64,000 bases of DNA from CALBPI01 sp045110335 (GCA_045110335.1 JBGCGB010000002.1:1-64000), one strand, 5' to 3'. Shown: positions 6,099 through 15,924, numbered from the stretch's first letter. Translations and numbers: made by a program. The notes: a model not told the origin generated them from the sequence alone.

Positions 6099-7771
6099 CA
6101 GCTGCGAGTCGTCGGCCCGTCGTCGAGCAAGCGCTCGATGGTGTCGCGCAAGTCGTCGTTGTTCGGGAACCGCTGCCAGGCATCTTGCAGCAACTGGCGT
6201 GACTCATCTTCACGACCCAAACGCCACAGCGTTTCGCCCAAATGCGCGGCCACTTCGGGGTCCGGAAACTCATCCCAGGCCCGTTCCAGATATTCCAGTG
6301 CTTCGGTAAAGCGACCGCGACGAAACAACACCCAACCTTTGCTATCGATGATCGCGGCGTTATCCGGTTCTTTCTTCAGCGCTTTGTCGATCAGGCGTTC
6401 GGCCTCGCGGAATTTGGTGGTGCGGTCGGCCAGCGTATAGCCGAGTGCGTTCATCGCATTCGCTGAGTCCGGGAAGCGTTTGACTACGGAGCGAAACGCC
6501 TCGATAGCATCGTCGAGGCGATCCGCCTGCAACAACACATCAGCGCGCGCCAGTTGCGCGAATTCTGCGCTGGGTCGCAATGCCAGATAGTCGTCGTACA
6601 ACGCCAGCGATTGATCGAAATAATCGCCTTCGGCATAGGCCGCCGCGGTGACCAGACTCAGGGCCAAACCGTAACGCGGATGGCGCTTCGCGAAGCCCTC
6701 AACATGCGAGATGCCCGCCTCGATACCTTCGCGTTGACCGATAATGGTCGCGGCCCGACGCTGCGCAGCCACGACGAGATCACCGTGCGCGACTTGCGAG
6801 TACATGCGGGTGGCTTGATCGAAGCGACGTTCGCCCTCGGCAAAACGCCCGAGGTAGAACAACGCATCCGAAGTCTTCTCGCCGCTGATCAGCAATTCAC
6901 GGAATGCCGTCTGTGCACCGGCGACATCGCCAGCTTGTAGCTTCAGCAAGCCCTCGCCCTGCAAAACATCGACATTGTCCGGCGCTTCTTCGCGCAGCTG
7001 GCTGACCATGTTCAACGCGTTTTCGCCCTGATCGGATTGCGCGTTTAAAAAGGCAAGCTCCAGTCGCTCATCAATCGTTGCGTTCTGATCCAGATACAGC
7101 GTCTCATCCGTGAACGCGGCATCGGCCTCTTCCTGACGGACCAAACGCGTAATGGCGATCAATCGGGCCGCGTTGTCGAAGGCATCAAGATCCTTCAGCG
7201 CTTCGAGGTACTTTTCAGCGCGATCATGCTCGCTGACACCGACCGCAGTCAGGGCCGCCAATCGCAAAACGCACGGTGTTTCATCGAACTTCTTCGCAAG
7301 CGCTTTGAATACATCGCTGACATCAACCGGGCGCGCATCGCGATCCAATGCTTCTTTGGCATGGTCGCAAATCGCATCCACATCGTCGGTGGACTCGATC
7401 AGCGCAGAAAATTGCGCAACGGCGTCCTTGATGTCACCACCGCGCACCGTCGCATAGGCGCGGTATTGGCGCGCCTCGGTCGACGCGGGCGCGATCACGG
7501 CCCATCGCTCGGCGGCTTGTACCGCGACCTGATCGAAGCCGAATTCGGTCGCGACGATTGTCGCCTGACGGGCTGTTTCCACCGAGTCACTGGCAAGCGC
7601 AGTGTCGAGATAACCCTGCACACCCGCTTTGTAATCGCCATCGGTCATGGCTGCTTCCGCGGCCCCCAGTAGCTCGGCGACAGACATGTTTTCGTCCGCT
7701 GATACGGGCTGTACGACCAGGGTGAGGGCCAAAACGCCCGTCAGCCAACCTTTTTGAATTGCCTTCAACAT
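6098..7771 (-). CDS. exported tetratricopeptide-repeat protein
   Basis: A periplasmic TPR protein of 557 residues from the start chosen. An upstream ATG at 7861 would add 30 residues of unlikely composition and overlap the hemA start; the ATG at 7771 begins a clean signal peptide (MLKAIQKGWLTGVLALTLVV, cleavage near VSA-DE). TPR units run through the rest, clearest near the C-terminus (PDSANAMNALGYTLADR, then PDNAAIIDSKGWVLFRRG and FTEALEYLERAWDEFPD). It precedes lolB in the same operon, divergent from hemA, the order in Pseudomonas and relatives. A scaffold role in envelope assembly is inferred; partner unknown. Confidence 0.88.
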   Translation of the reverse strand: MLKAIQKGWLTGVLALTLVVQPVSADENMSVAELLGAAEAAMTDGDYKAGVQGYLDTALASDSVETARQATIVATEFGFDQVAVQAAERWAVIAPASTEARQYRAYATVRGGDIKDAVAQFSALIESTDDVDAICDHAKEALDRDARPVDVSDVFKALAKKFDETPCVLRLAALTAVGVSEHDRAEKYLEALKDLDAFDNAARLIAITRLVRQEEADAAFTDETLYLDQNATIDERLELAFLNAQSDQGENALNMVSQLREEAPDNVDVLQGEGLLKLQAGDVAGAQTAFRELLISGEKTSDALFYLGRFAEGERRFDQATRMYSQVAHGDLVVAAQRRAATIIGQREGIEAGISHVEGFAKRHPRYGLALSLVTAAAYAEGDYFDQSLALYDDYLALRPSAEFAQLARADVLLQADRLDDAIEAFRSVVKRFPDSANAMNALGYTLADRTTKFREAERLIDKALKKEPDNAAIIDSKGWVLFRRGRFTEALEYLERAWDEFPDPEVAAHLGETLWRLGREDESRQLLQDAWQRFPNNDDLRDTIERLLDDGPTTRS

Positions 7772-7861
7772 AAATTTATCCGGTTTCTTTTGCGGCAGCG
7801 CGCCGCGACTTCGCTTATCATAGTGCTTCCGATGCGTTTGGCGCACGAAAGTTCTCAGCAC

Positions 7862-9172
7862 ATGACCGTTAATATACTAGGCATTAACCATAACACGGCC
7901 CCCGTAGAGGTTCGTGAGCAGATGGTGATCGCCGAAACAGCACTACCAGACACCCTGCGTGAGATCAGCGCCCTGCCCGGCGTGACCGAAACCATCATCC
8001 TGTCTACGTGCAATCGGACCGAAATTTACTGGGCCGGCAGCAATACGCCGCGCGATGCCATCGCGGATGTGCTGGAACAATCCAAACATACCGGCACCGG
8101 TTTCCGCGATTCGCTGTTTTGCCACAGCGACGGCGATGCCGCACAGCATTTGTTCCGCGTCGCCTGCGGGCTCGACTCCATGGTGCTAGGCGAAACCCAA
8201 ATCACAGGCCAGCTGAAAAACGCTTATCGGTTGGCACATGACATGGGCGCCGCCGGCGCGCATTTAAGCCGCGTGTTCGAACATGCCTTCTCCATCGCCA
8301 AGCGCGTGCGCACCGACACCGAAATTGGTGCCAGCCCGGTATCGGTTGCTTACGCGGCGGTACGCCTCGCCAAGCAATTGTTTGCCGGCTTTGAAAAGCA
8401 CACGGCCGTGTTAGTCGGTGCCGGTGAAACCATCGAGTTGGTCGCCCGGCATTTGGAAGCCAACAACATCGGTAAACTGTTCATTGCCAACCGCAGTGAA
8501 GAACGCGCGCAGAGACTCGCCGACGAGTTCCATGGCTTCGCGATGCCGTTGTCGCGACTGGATCGCGCACTGCCCGACGCCGACATTCTAATCAGCTCGA
8601 CAGGCAGTCCGGACCCGGTCGTCACCACCGCCATGATGGACAAGGCGATCAAAAGCCGTAAGCGCAAGCCACTGTTCGCCGTAGACATCGCCGTGCCGCG
8701 CGATATCGAGCCGGAAGTAGGCAAGCTGTCGGATGTCTATCTCTATTCCATTGATGATCTAAACAACGTCATCACCGATGGTCAGGAAACCCGCAAGCAA
8801 GCCGCTGTCGAGGCCGACAAGATCATCGAGCGTGCGCTGGCTGAGTTCCACAAAGCCGAGCGCCAGCGCGTCGCCACACCAACCATTCTCGGTGTACGCG
8901 AGTCTGTCATGCGCGTGCGTGACGAAGCACTGGAAGCGGCACGCAAACGCATTGCCAATGGCCACGATGTCGACGAAGTAATGAAGCAAATGGTGCATAC
9001 GTTGACGCAACGCATTCTGCATCAACCGACCGAACGACTTCGCGAAGCCGCGGCCGAATCCGACGAACAATTCCTGCAGGTCGCGAGTGAATTGTTCCTT
9101 GGCAGACCCAAGACCGACGACGAGACGTCCGACAAGAACCCGGCTTCGCGCTCGCGTCGCGCGCAGCGATAA
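7862..9172 (+). CDS. hemA: glutamyl-tRNA reductase
   Basis: First step of tetrapyrrole synthesis: reduces glutamyl-tRNA to glutamate-1-semialdehyde with NADPH. N-terminal catalytic domain with GINHNTAPVEVRE and the catalytic cysteine in LSTCNRTEIY (Cys50), then SMVLGETQITGQ. The NADPH domain has VLVGAGETIELVARHL. A C-terminal helical dimerisation domain ends in an Arg/Ser-rich tail. A longer frame from 7754 is open, but family alignment begins at the ATG at 7862. Divergent from the TPR-lolB operon and 19 nt ahead of prfA. Confidence 0.97.
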   Translation: MTVNILGINHNTAPVEVREQMVIAETALPDTLREISALPGVTETIILSTCNRTEIYWAGSNTPRDAIADVLEQSKHTGTGFRDSLFCHSDGDAAQHLFRVACGLDSMVLGETQITGQLKNAYRLAHDMGAAGAHLSRVFEHAFSIAKRVRTDTEIGASPVSVAYAAVRLAKQLFAGFEKHTAVLVGAGETIELVARHLEANNIGKLFIANRSEERAQRLADEFHGFAMPLSRLDRALPDADILISSTGSPDPVVTTAMMDKAIKSRKRKPLFAVDIAVPRDIEPEVGKLSDVYLYSIDDLNNVITDGQETRKQAAVEADKIIERALAEFHKAERQRVATPTILGVRESVMRVRDEALEAARKRIANGHDVDEVMKQMVHTLTQRILHQPTERLREAAAESDEQFLQVASELFLGRPKTDDETSDKNPASRSRRAQR

Positions 9173-9191
9173 GCCGCGCAGTTAACATCTT

Positions 9192-10283
9192 ATGAAAGCA
9201 TCTATTGAAAACAAACTGCAGGGTTTGGCGGATCGGTTTGAAGAACTGGCCGCGTTGCTGGCTGATCCTGAAGTCATCAACAATCAGGAGCAGTTCCGCG
9301 ATTTGTCGATGGAGTATTCGCGCCTGGAGCCGGTGGTTGGCCTGTTCACCACTTACCAGCAGCAACAGTCGGATCGCGCTGAAGCAGAAGAACTCGCGAG
9401 CGATGATGACCCGGAAATGCGCAAGATGGGCATCGACGAGGTAGAACGCCTCAAGACCACCATGGCGGAAGCCGAACTGGAACTGCAAAAGGCACTAATA
9501 CCGGCGGACCCACACGACAACAGCAATTTGTTTCTGGAGATTCGCGCGGGGACCGGTGGCGACGAAGCCGCCATCTTCGCCGGTGACTTGTTCAAGATGT
9601 ACACCAAATATGCAGAGCGTCAAAACTGGCAGGTCGAAGTTCTGTCGGCCAATGAAGGCGATCATGGCGGCTACAAAGAAGTTATCAGCTTGCTCAACGG
9701 CCGCGGCGCGTATTCATTCCTGAAGTTCGAGTCGGGCGCTCATCGCGTGCAACGCGTACCGGAAACCGAGTCGCAAGGCCGCATTCACACCTCCGCGTGC
9801 ACCGTGGCTGTATTGCCGGAAGTCGCCGAAGTCGAAGACATCGACATCAACACCGCCGACCTGCGGATCGATACCTATCGGGCATCTGGCGCTGGTGGGC
9901 AGCACGTCAACAAAACCGACTCTGCGGTGCGTATCACCCACTTGCCCACCGGTGTTGTGGTCGAGTGTCAGGATGAACGCTCGCAACATAAAAACCGGGC
10001 GCGTGCGATGTCGCTACTGAAAGCGCGCTTGCTGGATAGTCAACGTGAAGCCCAAGACAGCGAGCAAGCCGAGAAACGTAAAAGCCTCGTTGGCAGTGGT
10101 GATCGCTCGGAACGCATTCGCACCTACAACTACCCGCAAGGTCGCGTGACCGATCACCGCATCAACCTGACGCTCTACAAGCTTGCCGAAGTGATGGAAG
10201 GCGATCTCGAGCCGGTCATCGGTCCTCTAACCAACGAATATCAGGCCGACCAACTCGCCGCACTAGAATCCAGCGACTCATGA
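9192..10283 (+). CDS. prfA: peptide chain release factor 1
   Basis: Recognises UAA and UAG stops and triggers peptide release. 363 residues. The GGQ catalytic motif lies at 235-237 within GAGGQHVNKTDSAVRI; its glutamine is the substrate of PrmC. The codon-recognition PxT-type motif region precedes it, and the N-terminal coiled coil has the usual Glu-rich pattern. It overlaps the next gene by 4 bases (ATGA). That next gene is a cysteine synthase rather than prmC, so the common hemA-prfA-prmC order is split. Confidence 0.97.
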   Translation: MKASIENKLQGLADRFEELAALLADPEVINNQEQFRDLSMEYSRLEPVVGLFTTYQQQQSDRAEAEELASDDDPEMRKMGIDEVERLKTTMAEAELELQKALIPADPHDNSNLFLEIRAGTGGDEAAIFAGDLFKMYTKYAERQNWQVEVLSANEGDHGGYKEVISLLNGRGAYSFLKFESGAHRVQRVPETESQGRIHTSACTVAVLPEVAEVEDIDINTADLRIDTYRASGAGGQHVNKTDSAVRITHLPTGVVVECQDERSQHKNRARAMSLLKARLLDSQREAQDSEQAEKRKSLVGSGDRSERIRTYNYPQGRVTDHRINLTLYKLAEVMEGDLEPVIGPLTNEYQADQLAALESSDS

Positions 10284-11281
10284 GCGCCCACCGGTTGATC
10301 GACGCCATCGGCAATACGCCGTTGATCCGTCTCAATCGCTATAGCGATGAAACCGGCTGCGAAATTCTGGGCAAAGCCGAATTCATGAATCCGGGCGGTT
10401 CCGTCAAAGACCGGGCGGCATTGGGCATGATCCAGGCAGCCAAAGCAAGCGGTGAACTGCAGCCAGGTGCCACGATTGTTGAGGGCACTGCCGGCAACAC
10501 CGGTATCGGACTTGCCATGGTCGGCAACGCGCTGGGGCATCGCACCATCATCGTCATGCCTAACACCCAAAGCGCAGAGAAAGTGGAAACGCTGGCTGCA
10601 TATGGCGCCGACATCCGCCAAATCCCCGCCGTGCCGTTCAAGAACCCGGCGCACTTTGTACACGAGTCAGAGCACATCGCGAACGCAATGAATGACGCAA
10701 CGCCCGGGAGTGCTTTCTGGGCGAACCAGTTCGACAACACAGCGAACCGTGACGTTCATGCACGAACTACTGCCGAAGAAATTTGGCAGCAAACCGATGG
10801 CGCCGTCGATGGCTTCATTTGCGCCGTCGGGACCGGCGGCACGCTAGGCGGCGTCGCTCGCGGACTGCGTCAGCATAATCCCGATGTGGCCATCGGACTG
10901 GCCGATCCACACGGCTCGGGCTTGCACCACTTTTTCAAACACGGTGAGATCAAGATCGAAGGTAGCTCATTGAGCGAAGGCATCGGCAACTCAAGAATCA
11001 CCGAGAACCTGGCCGAGACACCGCTCGACCAAACCTACCGCATTAGCGATGATGTCGCCGTGCCGATGGTGTTCGACCTGATTCGGGACGAAGGTTTGGT
11101 ACTGGGTGGCTCTAGCGGCATCAACATCGCTGGTGCCATCGAAATGGCCAAGGCACTCGGCCCTGGCCACACGATCGTGACGATTCTTTGCGATGGCGGA
11201 CTGCGCTACAAAGCGCGCCTGTTTAATCGCGCGTATTTAGAAGAACGCGGTTTAACGATGCCGGAGTGGTTGTCGATTTAA
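10280..11281 (+). CDS. cysteine synthase (O-acetylserine sulfhydrylase family)
   Basis: PLP enzyme of fold type II, 333 residues, joining O-acetylserine and sulfide to give cysteine and acetate. PLP lysine Lys43 is in NPGGSVKDRAA. The substrate loop EGTAGNTGIG and phosphate-binding GTGGTLGG follow, and SSGIN near the C-terminus. It resembles the slightly longer cysteine synthase A variants (about 330-345 residues) rather than the E. coli enzyme. Translationally coupled to prfA by ATGA. It faces a cystathionine lyase/synthase and CBS on the opposite strand, so this spot gathers the two routes to cysteine. Confidence 0.88.
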   Translation: MSAHRLIDAIGNTPLIRLNRYSDETGCEILGKAEFMNPGGSVKDRAALGMIQAAKASGELQPGATIVEGTAGNTGIGLAMVGNALGHRTIIVMPNTQSAEKVETLAAYGADIRQIPAVPFKNPAHFVHESEHIANAMNDATPGSAFWANQFDNTANRDVHARTTAEEIWQQTDGAVDGFICAVGTGGTLGGVARGLRQHNPDVAIGLADPHGSGLHHFFKHGEIKIEGSSLSEGIGNSRITENLAETPLDQTYRISDDVAVPMVFDLIRDEGLVLGGSSGINIAGAIEMAKALGPGHTIVTILCDGGLRYKARLFNRAYLEERGLTMPEWLSI

Positions 11282-11295
11282 CGATCAACCCAGAC

Positions 11296-12450
11296 TCAAG
11301 ACAGCGCACGATCCAAATCGGCGATCAGATCATCGATGTCTTCAATACCAACGGACAAACGAATGAGTTCATCACTCAAGCCGATGGCTTCGCGCTGTGC
11401 CACCGGCACCGACGCATGCGTCATGATGGCCGGATGATCGACGAGGCTTTCTACGCCGCCGAGACTTTCCGCCAACGCAAACACTTCACAGCGTTCGAGG
11501 AACTTACGCGCCGCTTCGAGACCACCTTTGATAAAGAAGGTCACGATGCCGCCCGGGGACTCCATTTGACGCTCCGCAAGTTCAAATTGCGGATGGGATG
11601 GCAACCCGGGATACAACACGCGATCAACTGCTGCATGCTGACTCAGCCATTCGGCAATGGCGCGACCGTTTTCTTCGTGTTGTCGCATCCGGATATTCAA
11701 CGTCTTCAACCCGCGCAGCGCCAGGAAACTATCGAACGGCCCGAGCACCGAACCGATGGAGTTCTGCAAGAAGCCCAACTGCTCCGCCAATGCTTCATCG
11801 TTGGTTACCGCGACACCGCCGACCATGTCGGAGTGACCATTCAAGAATTTTGTGGCCGAATGCATGACGATATCGGCGCCCATTTCTAGCGGACGATGTG
11901 CATACGGTGTCGCAAACGTGTTGTCAGCGACCAGCAGCAAATTGTGTTTCTTAGCGACCTTGGAAACCGCGGCAATATCCACCAGCTTCAATAGTGGATT
12001 GCTGGGTGTTTCTACCCAAAGCATTTTGGTTTTAGGCGTGATCGCGGCCTCGATGGCAGCCACATCCGAGAAGTCGATGAAATCGAAACTGAGCGCCGCA
12101 GAGCGCTCACGAACTTTGCTGAACAACCGTACGGTACCGCCGTACAAATCATCCATCGCCAGCACGTGATCACCGCTGTCCAGCAGCTCAAGAATGGTGC
12201 CGATCGCCGCTAGACCTGATGCAAAGGCGAAGCCCGCAATACCGGATTCGAGATCAGCGACGCAGCGTTCGAACGCCATCCGGGTCGGATTTTGCGAACG
12301 TGAATACTCGTAGCCTTGATGCACACCGGGACTGGATTGCACATAGGTAGATGTGGCGTAAATGGGGGGCATGATCGCGCCCGTAGACGGATCAGGAGAT
12401 TGGCCGGCATGGATAACCCGGGTTCCGAAAGCACTTTTCTTATCGCTCAT
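11296..12450 (-). CDS. cystathionine gamma-lyase or gamma-synthase (Cys/Met PLP family)
   Basis: Fold type I PLP enzyme of 384 residues. The PLP lysine is Lys201 in SATKFLNGH; the GYEYSRSQNPTR loop and the D-x-T motif ADNTFATP are typical. C-terminal SLGGVESLVDHPA is shared by cystathionine gamma-lyases and gamma-synthases. Sequence alone does not separate the two reactions, but it starts 7 nt after a cystathionine beta-synthase gene in the same operon. That argues for gamma-lyase, completing reverse transsulfuration from homocysteine to cysteine. No acyl-homoserine pathway gene is nearby. Confidence 0.88.
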   Translation of the reverse strand: MSDKKSAFGTRVIHAGQSPDPSTGAIMPPIYATSTYVQSSPGVHQGYEYSRSQNPTRMAFERCVADLESGIAGFAFASGLAAIGTILELLDSGDHVLAMDDLYGGTVRLFSKVRERSAALSFDFIDFSDVAAIEAAITPKTKMLWVETPSNPLLKLVDIAAVSKVAKKHNLLLVADNTFATPYAHRPLEMGADIVMHSATKFLNGHSDMVGGVAVTNDEALAEQLGFLQNSIGSVLGPFDSFLALRGLKTLNIRMRQHEENGRAIAEWLSQHAAVDRVLYPGLPSHPQFELAERQMESPGGIVTFFIKGGLEAARKFLERCEVFALAESLGGVESLVDHPAIMTHASVPVAQREAIGLSDELIRLSVGIEDIDDLIADLDRALS

Positions 12451-12457
12451 AGCATTC

Positions 12458-13819
12458 TCACATTTGTTTGCGCAGATGATTCAATACATCTGACCGGGTA
12501 ATCAGCCCAAAAAAAACATCGCCATCGGTGATCGCGGCAAATTGTTGAACCTGAAGCATCGCCACGAGGTTGTTCACACTGGTTGCAGGCGCCAGCCTGA
12601 CGAAAGACGTTTGCATCGCGGACTGCACAGAAGCCGACAGTAAATCCGGCTTACCGAACGCGAAGCGAATAATATCGTCCTCGGTCAGTACACCAACCAA
12701 CGCGCCTTCATCCATGACCGGCAATTGCGAGACGCCGGCGTTGCGCAATCGGTTGTGGGCGGTCGTTAGCACGTCATCCGGACCGACGGTGATCGTCGCT
12801 CGTTCGTCATGCAGGCGGCCAATCAAATCCCGCAGATCGCCGTAAGCTTCGCGTTCGATGAAGCCCTGATCTTCCATCCAAAAGTCGTTGTACAGTTTGG
12901 ACAGATATTTGTTGCCGGTATCACAGGCAAAAGCAACGACATTCTTCGGCTCCGTTTGCTCCCGGCAGTACTTCAGTGCGGCGGCCAACAACGTGCCACT
13001 GGATGAACCGGCCAGCAAGCCTTCCTTACGCAACAACGCACGCGCCATCTCGAACGACTCGGCATCCGATACCGAGTAGGCTTTTTTCACCATCGAGAAA
13101 TCCGCGATATCCGGAATGAAATCTTCACCAATGCCTTCGACCAGCCAACTGGCGCTGTCGACAGTGCGGCCATGATTGATGTGCTCGGCGAGGATAGACC
13201 CCACCGGATCGGCTAGCACCAATTCGAGGTCTGGCGCGTGTTGTTTGAAGTACTGGCTCATCCCGCTGACCGTGCCGCTCGAACCCACGCCGACGACAAC
13301 CGCATCAACCTTTCCGTCGAGCTGCTCCAGAATTTCCGGCGCCGTCGTTTTTTCATGCGCCAGTGGATTGTCCGGATTGCCGAACTGATTAATAAAATAA
13401 CCGCCGCGTTCTTCCGCGATGCGCCGACCGAGATCCTGGTAGTACTCCGGATGACCACGCCCGACATCGGACCGCGTCAACACCACTTCCGCACCCATCG
13501 CGCGTAAGTTAAAGATTTTCTCCTGACTCATCTTGTCAGGCAGCACCAGCACCAACGGATAGCCTTTTCGGGCGGCTGCCAGTGCAAGACCCAGTCCGGT
13601 GTTGCCTGCGGTCGCTTCGACAATCGTATCGCCGGGTTTGATGTCGCCACGCGCTTCCGCTTGCTCGATCATCGACACACCAATACGGTCTTTGATTGAG
13701 CCACCGGGATTGTTCAATTCCAGCTTCAAAAACAACCGACAAGGCCCGGTATCGAACTGGCTGACTTCCAACATGGGCGTGCGCCCGACCATCTCCAGTA
13801 CACTTGTGTAGACTTGCAT
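12458..13819 (-). CDS. cystathionine beta-synthase
   Basis: Condenses serine and homocysteine to cystathionine. 453 residues from the ATG at 13819, which has CGGAG six bases ahead; an earlier start at 13891 would add 24 unlikely residues. Fold type II PLP domain with Lys43 in NNPGGSIKDRIG, the EATAGNTGLG loop and the phosphate loop VGSSGT. Residues from about 325 on form a pair of CBS domains (TVGPDDVLTTAHNRL, then a MDEGALVGVLTEDD stretch), usually regulatory. The haem-binding N-terminus of the human enzyme is absent. First gene of a two-gene operon with the cystathionine lyase. Confidence 0.93.
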   Translation of the reverse strand: MQVYTSVLEMVGRTPMLEVSQFDTGPCRLFLKLELNNPGGSIKDRIGVSMIEQAEARGDIKPGDTIVEATAGNTGLGLALAAARKGYPLVLVLPDKMSQEKIFNLRAMGAEVVLTRSDVGRGHPEYYQDLGRRIAEERGGYFINQFGNPDNPLAHEKTTAPEILEQLDGKVDAVVVGVGSSGTVSGMSQYFKQHAPDLELVLADPVGSILAEHINHGRTVDSASWLVEGIGEDFIPDIADFSMVKKAYSVSDAESFEMARALLRKEGLLAGSSSGTLLAAALKYCREQTEPKNVVAFACDTGNKYLSKLYNDFWMEDQGFIEREAYGDLRDLIGRLHDERATITVGPDDVLTTAHNRLRNAGVSQLPVMDEGALVGVLTEDDIIRFAFGKPDLLSASVQSAMQTSFVRLAPATSVNNLVAMLQVQQFAAITDGDVFFGLITRSDVLNHLRKQM

Positions 13820-13845
13820 CGCAAACTCCGAGGAACCGGCGCGTA

Positions 13846-14700
13846 GTGTACGAAAAAACCCCCGACATTGCAGGATGGCGAGATTATGCAATCTCGCAGC
13901 TGAAGCATGTCAGCGACGCGCCTCGCCTCGATGCCGAGCGCATGCTGGGTGCCGCACTGGCTAAACCGCGCACGTGGCTGCTGGCCCATGATGACCACCC
14001 ACTCAAAGACGCCGAATATGAACAACTGAGCGACTGGCTGTCCGCGCGCAAAGATCATGTGCCCTTGGCGTACTTGCTCGGCAGCCATGAGTTCTGGTCA
14101 CTGGAACTTAGCGTCACCCGGGACACGCTCATTCCGCGACCGGAAACCGAGTGTCTGGTGGAGCATGCGCTCGCACTGATCAGTGCGACGCAACAACCCC
14201 GGATCGCTGATTTGGGCACGGGTACCGGCGCCATCGCCATTGCCTTGGCGCACGAACGTCCCAACGCCACTGTCGTCGCGACTGATTTCTCCGAAGCCGC
14301 GCTGGCGATTGCCAAAGATAACGCCAACAGGCACGGGCTGACGCAGATCGATTTTCGCCATGGGCATTGGTGTTCGCCGCTCGCTAACGAACGCTTCGAT
14401 CTGATTGTCAGCAACCCGCCCTACGTCGAGTCAAACTACCCGGGTCTCGGCGATGAGCTGAAGCATGAACCAATGCAAGCGCTGATCAGTGGTGAGGACG
14501 GTCTTGATGATATTCGGTTGCTGGCGTCGCAAGTCGCGAGCCACCTCCGCCCGTACGGGCACATCTTGATTGAACATGGCCATATGCAAGCGGCGGCGGT
14601 CTCCGGTATCCTTCGCGCTCAATCTTTAAATGTGGTGGCGACGCATCGTGATCTTAGCGGCCTGCCGAGATTCACTGAAGCCACGCTCAAAACCACCTGA
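13846..14700 (+). CDS. prmC: release factor glutamine N5-methyltransferase
   Basis: Methylates the GGQ glutamine of RF1 and RF2. Class I methyltransferase with the SAM loop ADLGTGTGAIAIAL and the NPPY catalytic motif in IVSNPPYVES, plus the N-terminal helical domain with DAERMLG and PRPETECLVE. The frame is open upstream to a TTG at 13804, but that would overlap the CBS start. The GTG at 13846 after CGAGGA gives 284 residues, near the E. coli length of 277; spacing to AGGA is a little long, so the start is uncertain. Divergent from CBS and followed by ppiB. Confidence 0.94.
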   Translation: MYEKTPDIAGWRDYAISQLKHVSDAPRLDAERMLGAALAKPRTWLLAHDDHPLKDAEYEQLSDWLSARKDHVPLAYLLGSHEFWSLELSVTRDTLIPRPETECLVEHALALISATQQPRIADLGTGTGAIAIALAHERPNATVVATDFSEAALAIAKDNANRHGLTQIDFRHGHWCSPLANERFDLIVSNPPYVESNYPGLGDELKHEPMQALISGEDGLDDIRLLASQVASHLRPYGHILIEHGHMQAAAVSGILRAQSLNVVATHRDLSGLPRFTEATLKTT

Positions 14701-14714
14701 ATTAGGAAACCATC

Positions 14715-15200
14715 ATGATTGTGATCGAAACCAACCACGGCGATATCCATGTGGAGTTGTTTGAAGACAAAGCCCCCATCAGTGCTGCGAATTTTCTCGC
14801 CTATGTTGATGACGGCCATTACGACGGTTTGATTTTCCACCGTGTGATTCCGAACTTCATGGTTCAAGGCGGCGGAATGGATGCCGACATGAACGAACAA
14901 TCGACTAAAGACCCGATCAAAAACGAAGCCGACAACGGCGTCGGCAATGATCGCGGCACGCTGGCCATGGCCCGCACCAACGTCGTCGATAGCGCCACGT
15001 CGCAGTTTTTCATCAATCTTGCTGACAACACGTTCCTGAATCATGGTGGTCGCGATTTCGGTTATGCCGTTTTCGGCAAGGTCACTGATGGGATGGACGT
15101 CGTCGACAAGATCGCCGCCGTACAAACTGGCAATCACGGCATGCATGGCGATGTACCGCAAGAGCCGGTCCTCATGAATCGTGTGCGCCGCGCCGACTAA
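14715..15200 (+). CDS. ppiB: cyclophilin-type peptidyl-prolyl isomerase
   Basis: A 161-residue cytoplasmic cyclophilin without a signal peptide. FHRVIPNFMVQGG carries the catalytic arginine and the Phe/Met/Gln core, ATSQFFINLADN and FGKVTDGMDVVDKI complete the fold. AGGAAA lies 6 nt before the ATG. It sits between prmC and the E1-like gene; its last 20 bases overlap the next coding start. Confidence 0.95.
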   Translation: MIVIETNHGDIHVELFEDKAPISAANFLAYVDDGHYDGLIFHRVIPNFMVQGGGMDADMNEQSTKDPIKNEADNGVGNDRGTLAMARTNVVDSATSQFFINLADNTFLNHGGRDFGYAVFGKVTDGMDVVDKIAAVQTGNHGMHGDVPQEPVLMNRVRRAD

Positions 15201-15924
15201 TGATCGTGATGCCCGACACTTGTCGCTGCCGGGATTCGGCAGTGACGGTGTCGCGCGACTCCGAAGCGCCCGTGCGTTGGTCATTGGCGTGGGCGGCACC
15301 GGGTGTGCTGCTGCATCGGCACTGACCGCGGCCGGCGTTGGCCATCTCACACTGAACGATTTTGACCGAGTCGATGCCAGCAACCTGGCGCGACAGACGT
15401 TGTACGCCGAGTGTGATGTGGGTCAGCCGAAAGCCTCCACGGCGAAGCGCCGGCTTAACCAACAGAACCCCGACTGTTCCATCGACGTGCTCGAACAACG
15501 TTTGGATGCAGATGCTTGCCTAAAACAAGTCGCCACCCACGACATCGTGCTGGACTGCACCGATAACTTTTCAACGCGTTTCCTGATCAATCGTGCCGTT
15601 GTGGCAGCGGGCAAGCCGCTGATCAGCGGAGCCGCGATTCGCTGGGAAGGTCAAGTCGCTGTGTTTGGCCCGGACTACCGGCAGTCATCCTGTTTCGCCT
15701 GCCTGTTCAGTCCAGACGATGAGAGTTTGGAGGATTGTCAGGGCGCAGGCGTCATTGGCCCGCTTCCGATGACGATTGGTGCAACGATGGCGACTGAGGC
15801 CATCAAAGTGCTCACCGGCATCGGCGAGGCGCCGTCGATGACACTCTACGATGCGCGTTTCAGCGAGTGGCGTGCGGTGAGTGTGCCGAAGAACACGACT
15901 TGCGACGTTTGCAACACGCGCTAG
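15181..15924 (+). CDS. E1-like adenylyltransferase, HesA/MoeB/ThiF family
   Basis: Activates the C-terminus of a ubiquitin-like sulfur carrier (MoaD or ThiS) by adenylation. ATP-binding loop GVGGTGCAAASAL, DFDRVDASNLARQ and DCTDNFSTRFLIN are the family signatures. Two CxxC pairs (CFAC and CDVC near the end) form the structural zinc site. Position after prmC is where moeB lies in many gammaproteobacteria. MoeB and ThiF cannot be separated by sequence alone; no other molybdopterin or thiamine gene is in the window. GTG start at 15181 overlaps ppiB by 20 bases and aligns with the family N-terminus. Confidence 0.9.
   Translation: MCAAPTNDRDARHLSLPGFGSDGVARLRSARALVIGVGGTGCAAASALTAAGVGHLTLNDFDRVDASNLARQTLYAECDVGQPKASTAKRRLNQQNPDCSIDVLEQRLDADACLKQVATHDIVLDCTDNFSTRFLINRAVVAAGKPLISGAAIRWEGQVAVFGPDYRQSSCFACLFSPDDESLEDCQGAGVIGPLPMTIGATMATEAIKVLTGIGEAPSMTLYDARFSEWRAVSVPKNTTCDVCNTR

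Noticed and set aside
14619..15383. 254-codon open frame on the minus strand
   Set aside because: It lies fully opposite ppiB and the E1-like gene, both of which are clear family members.
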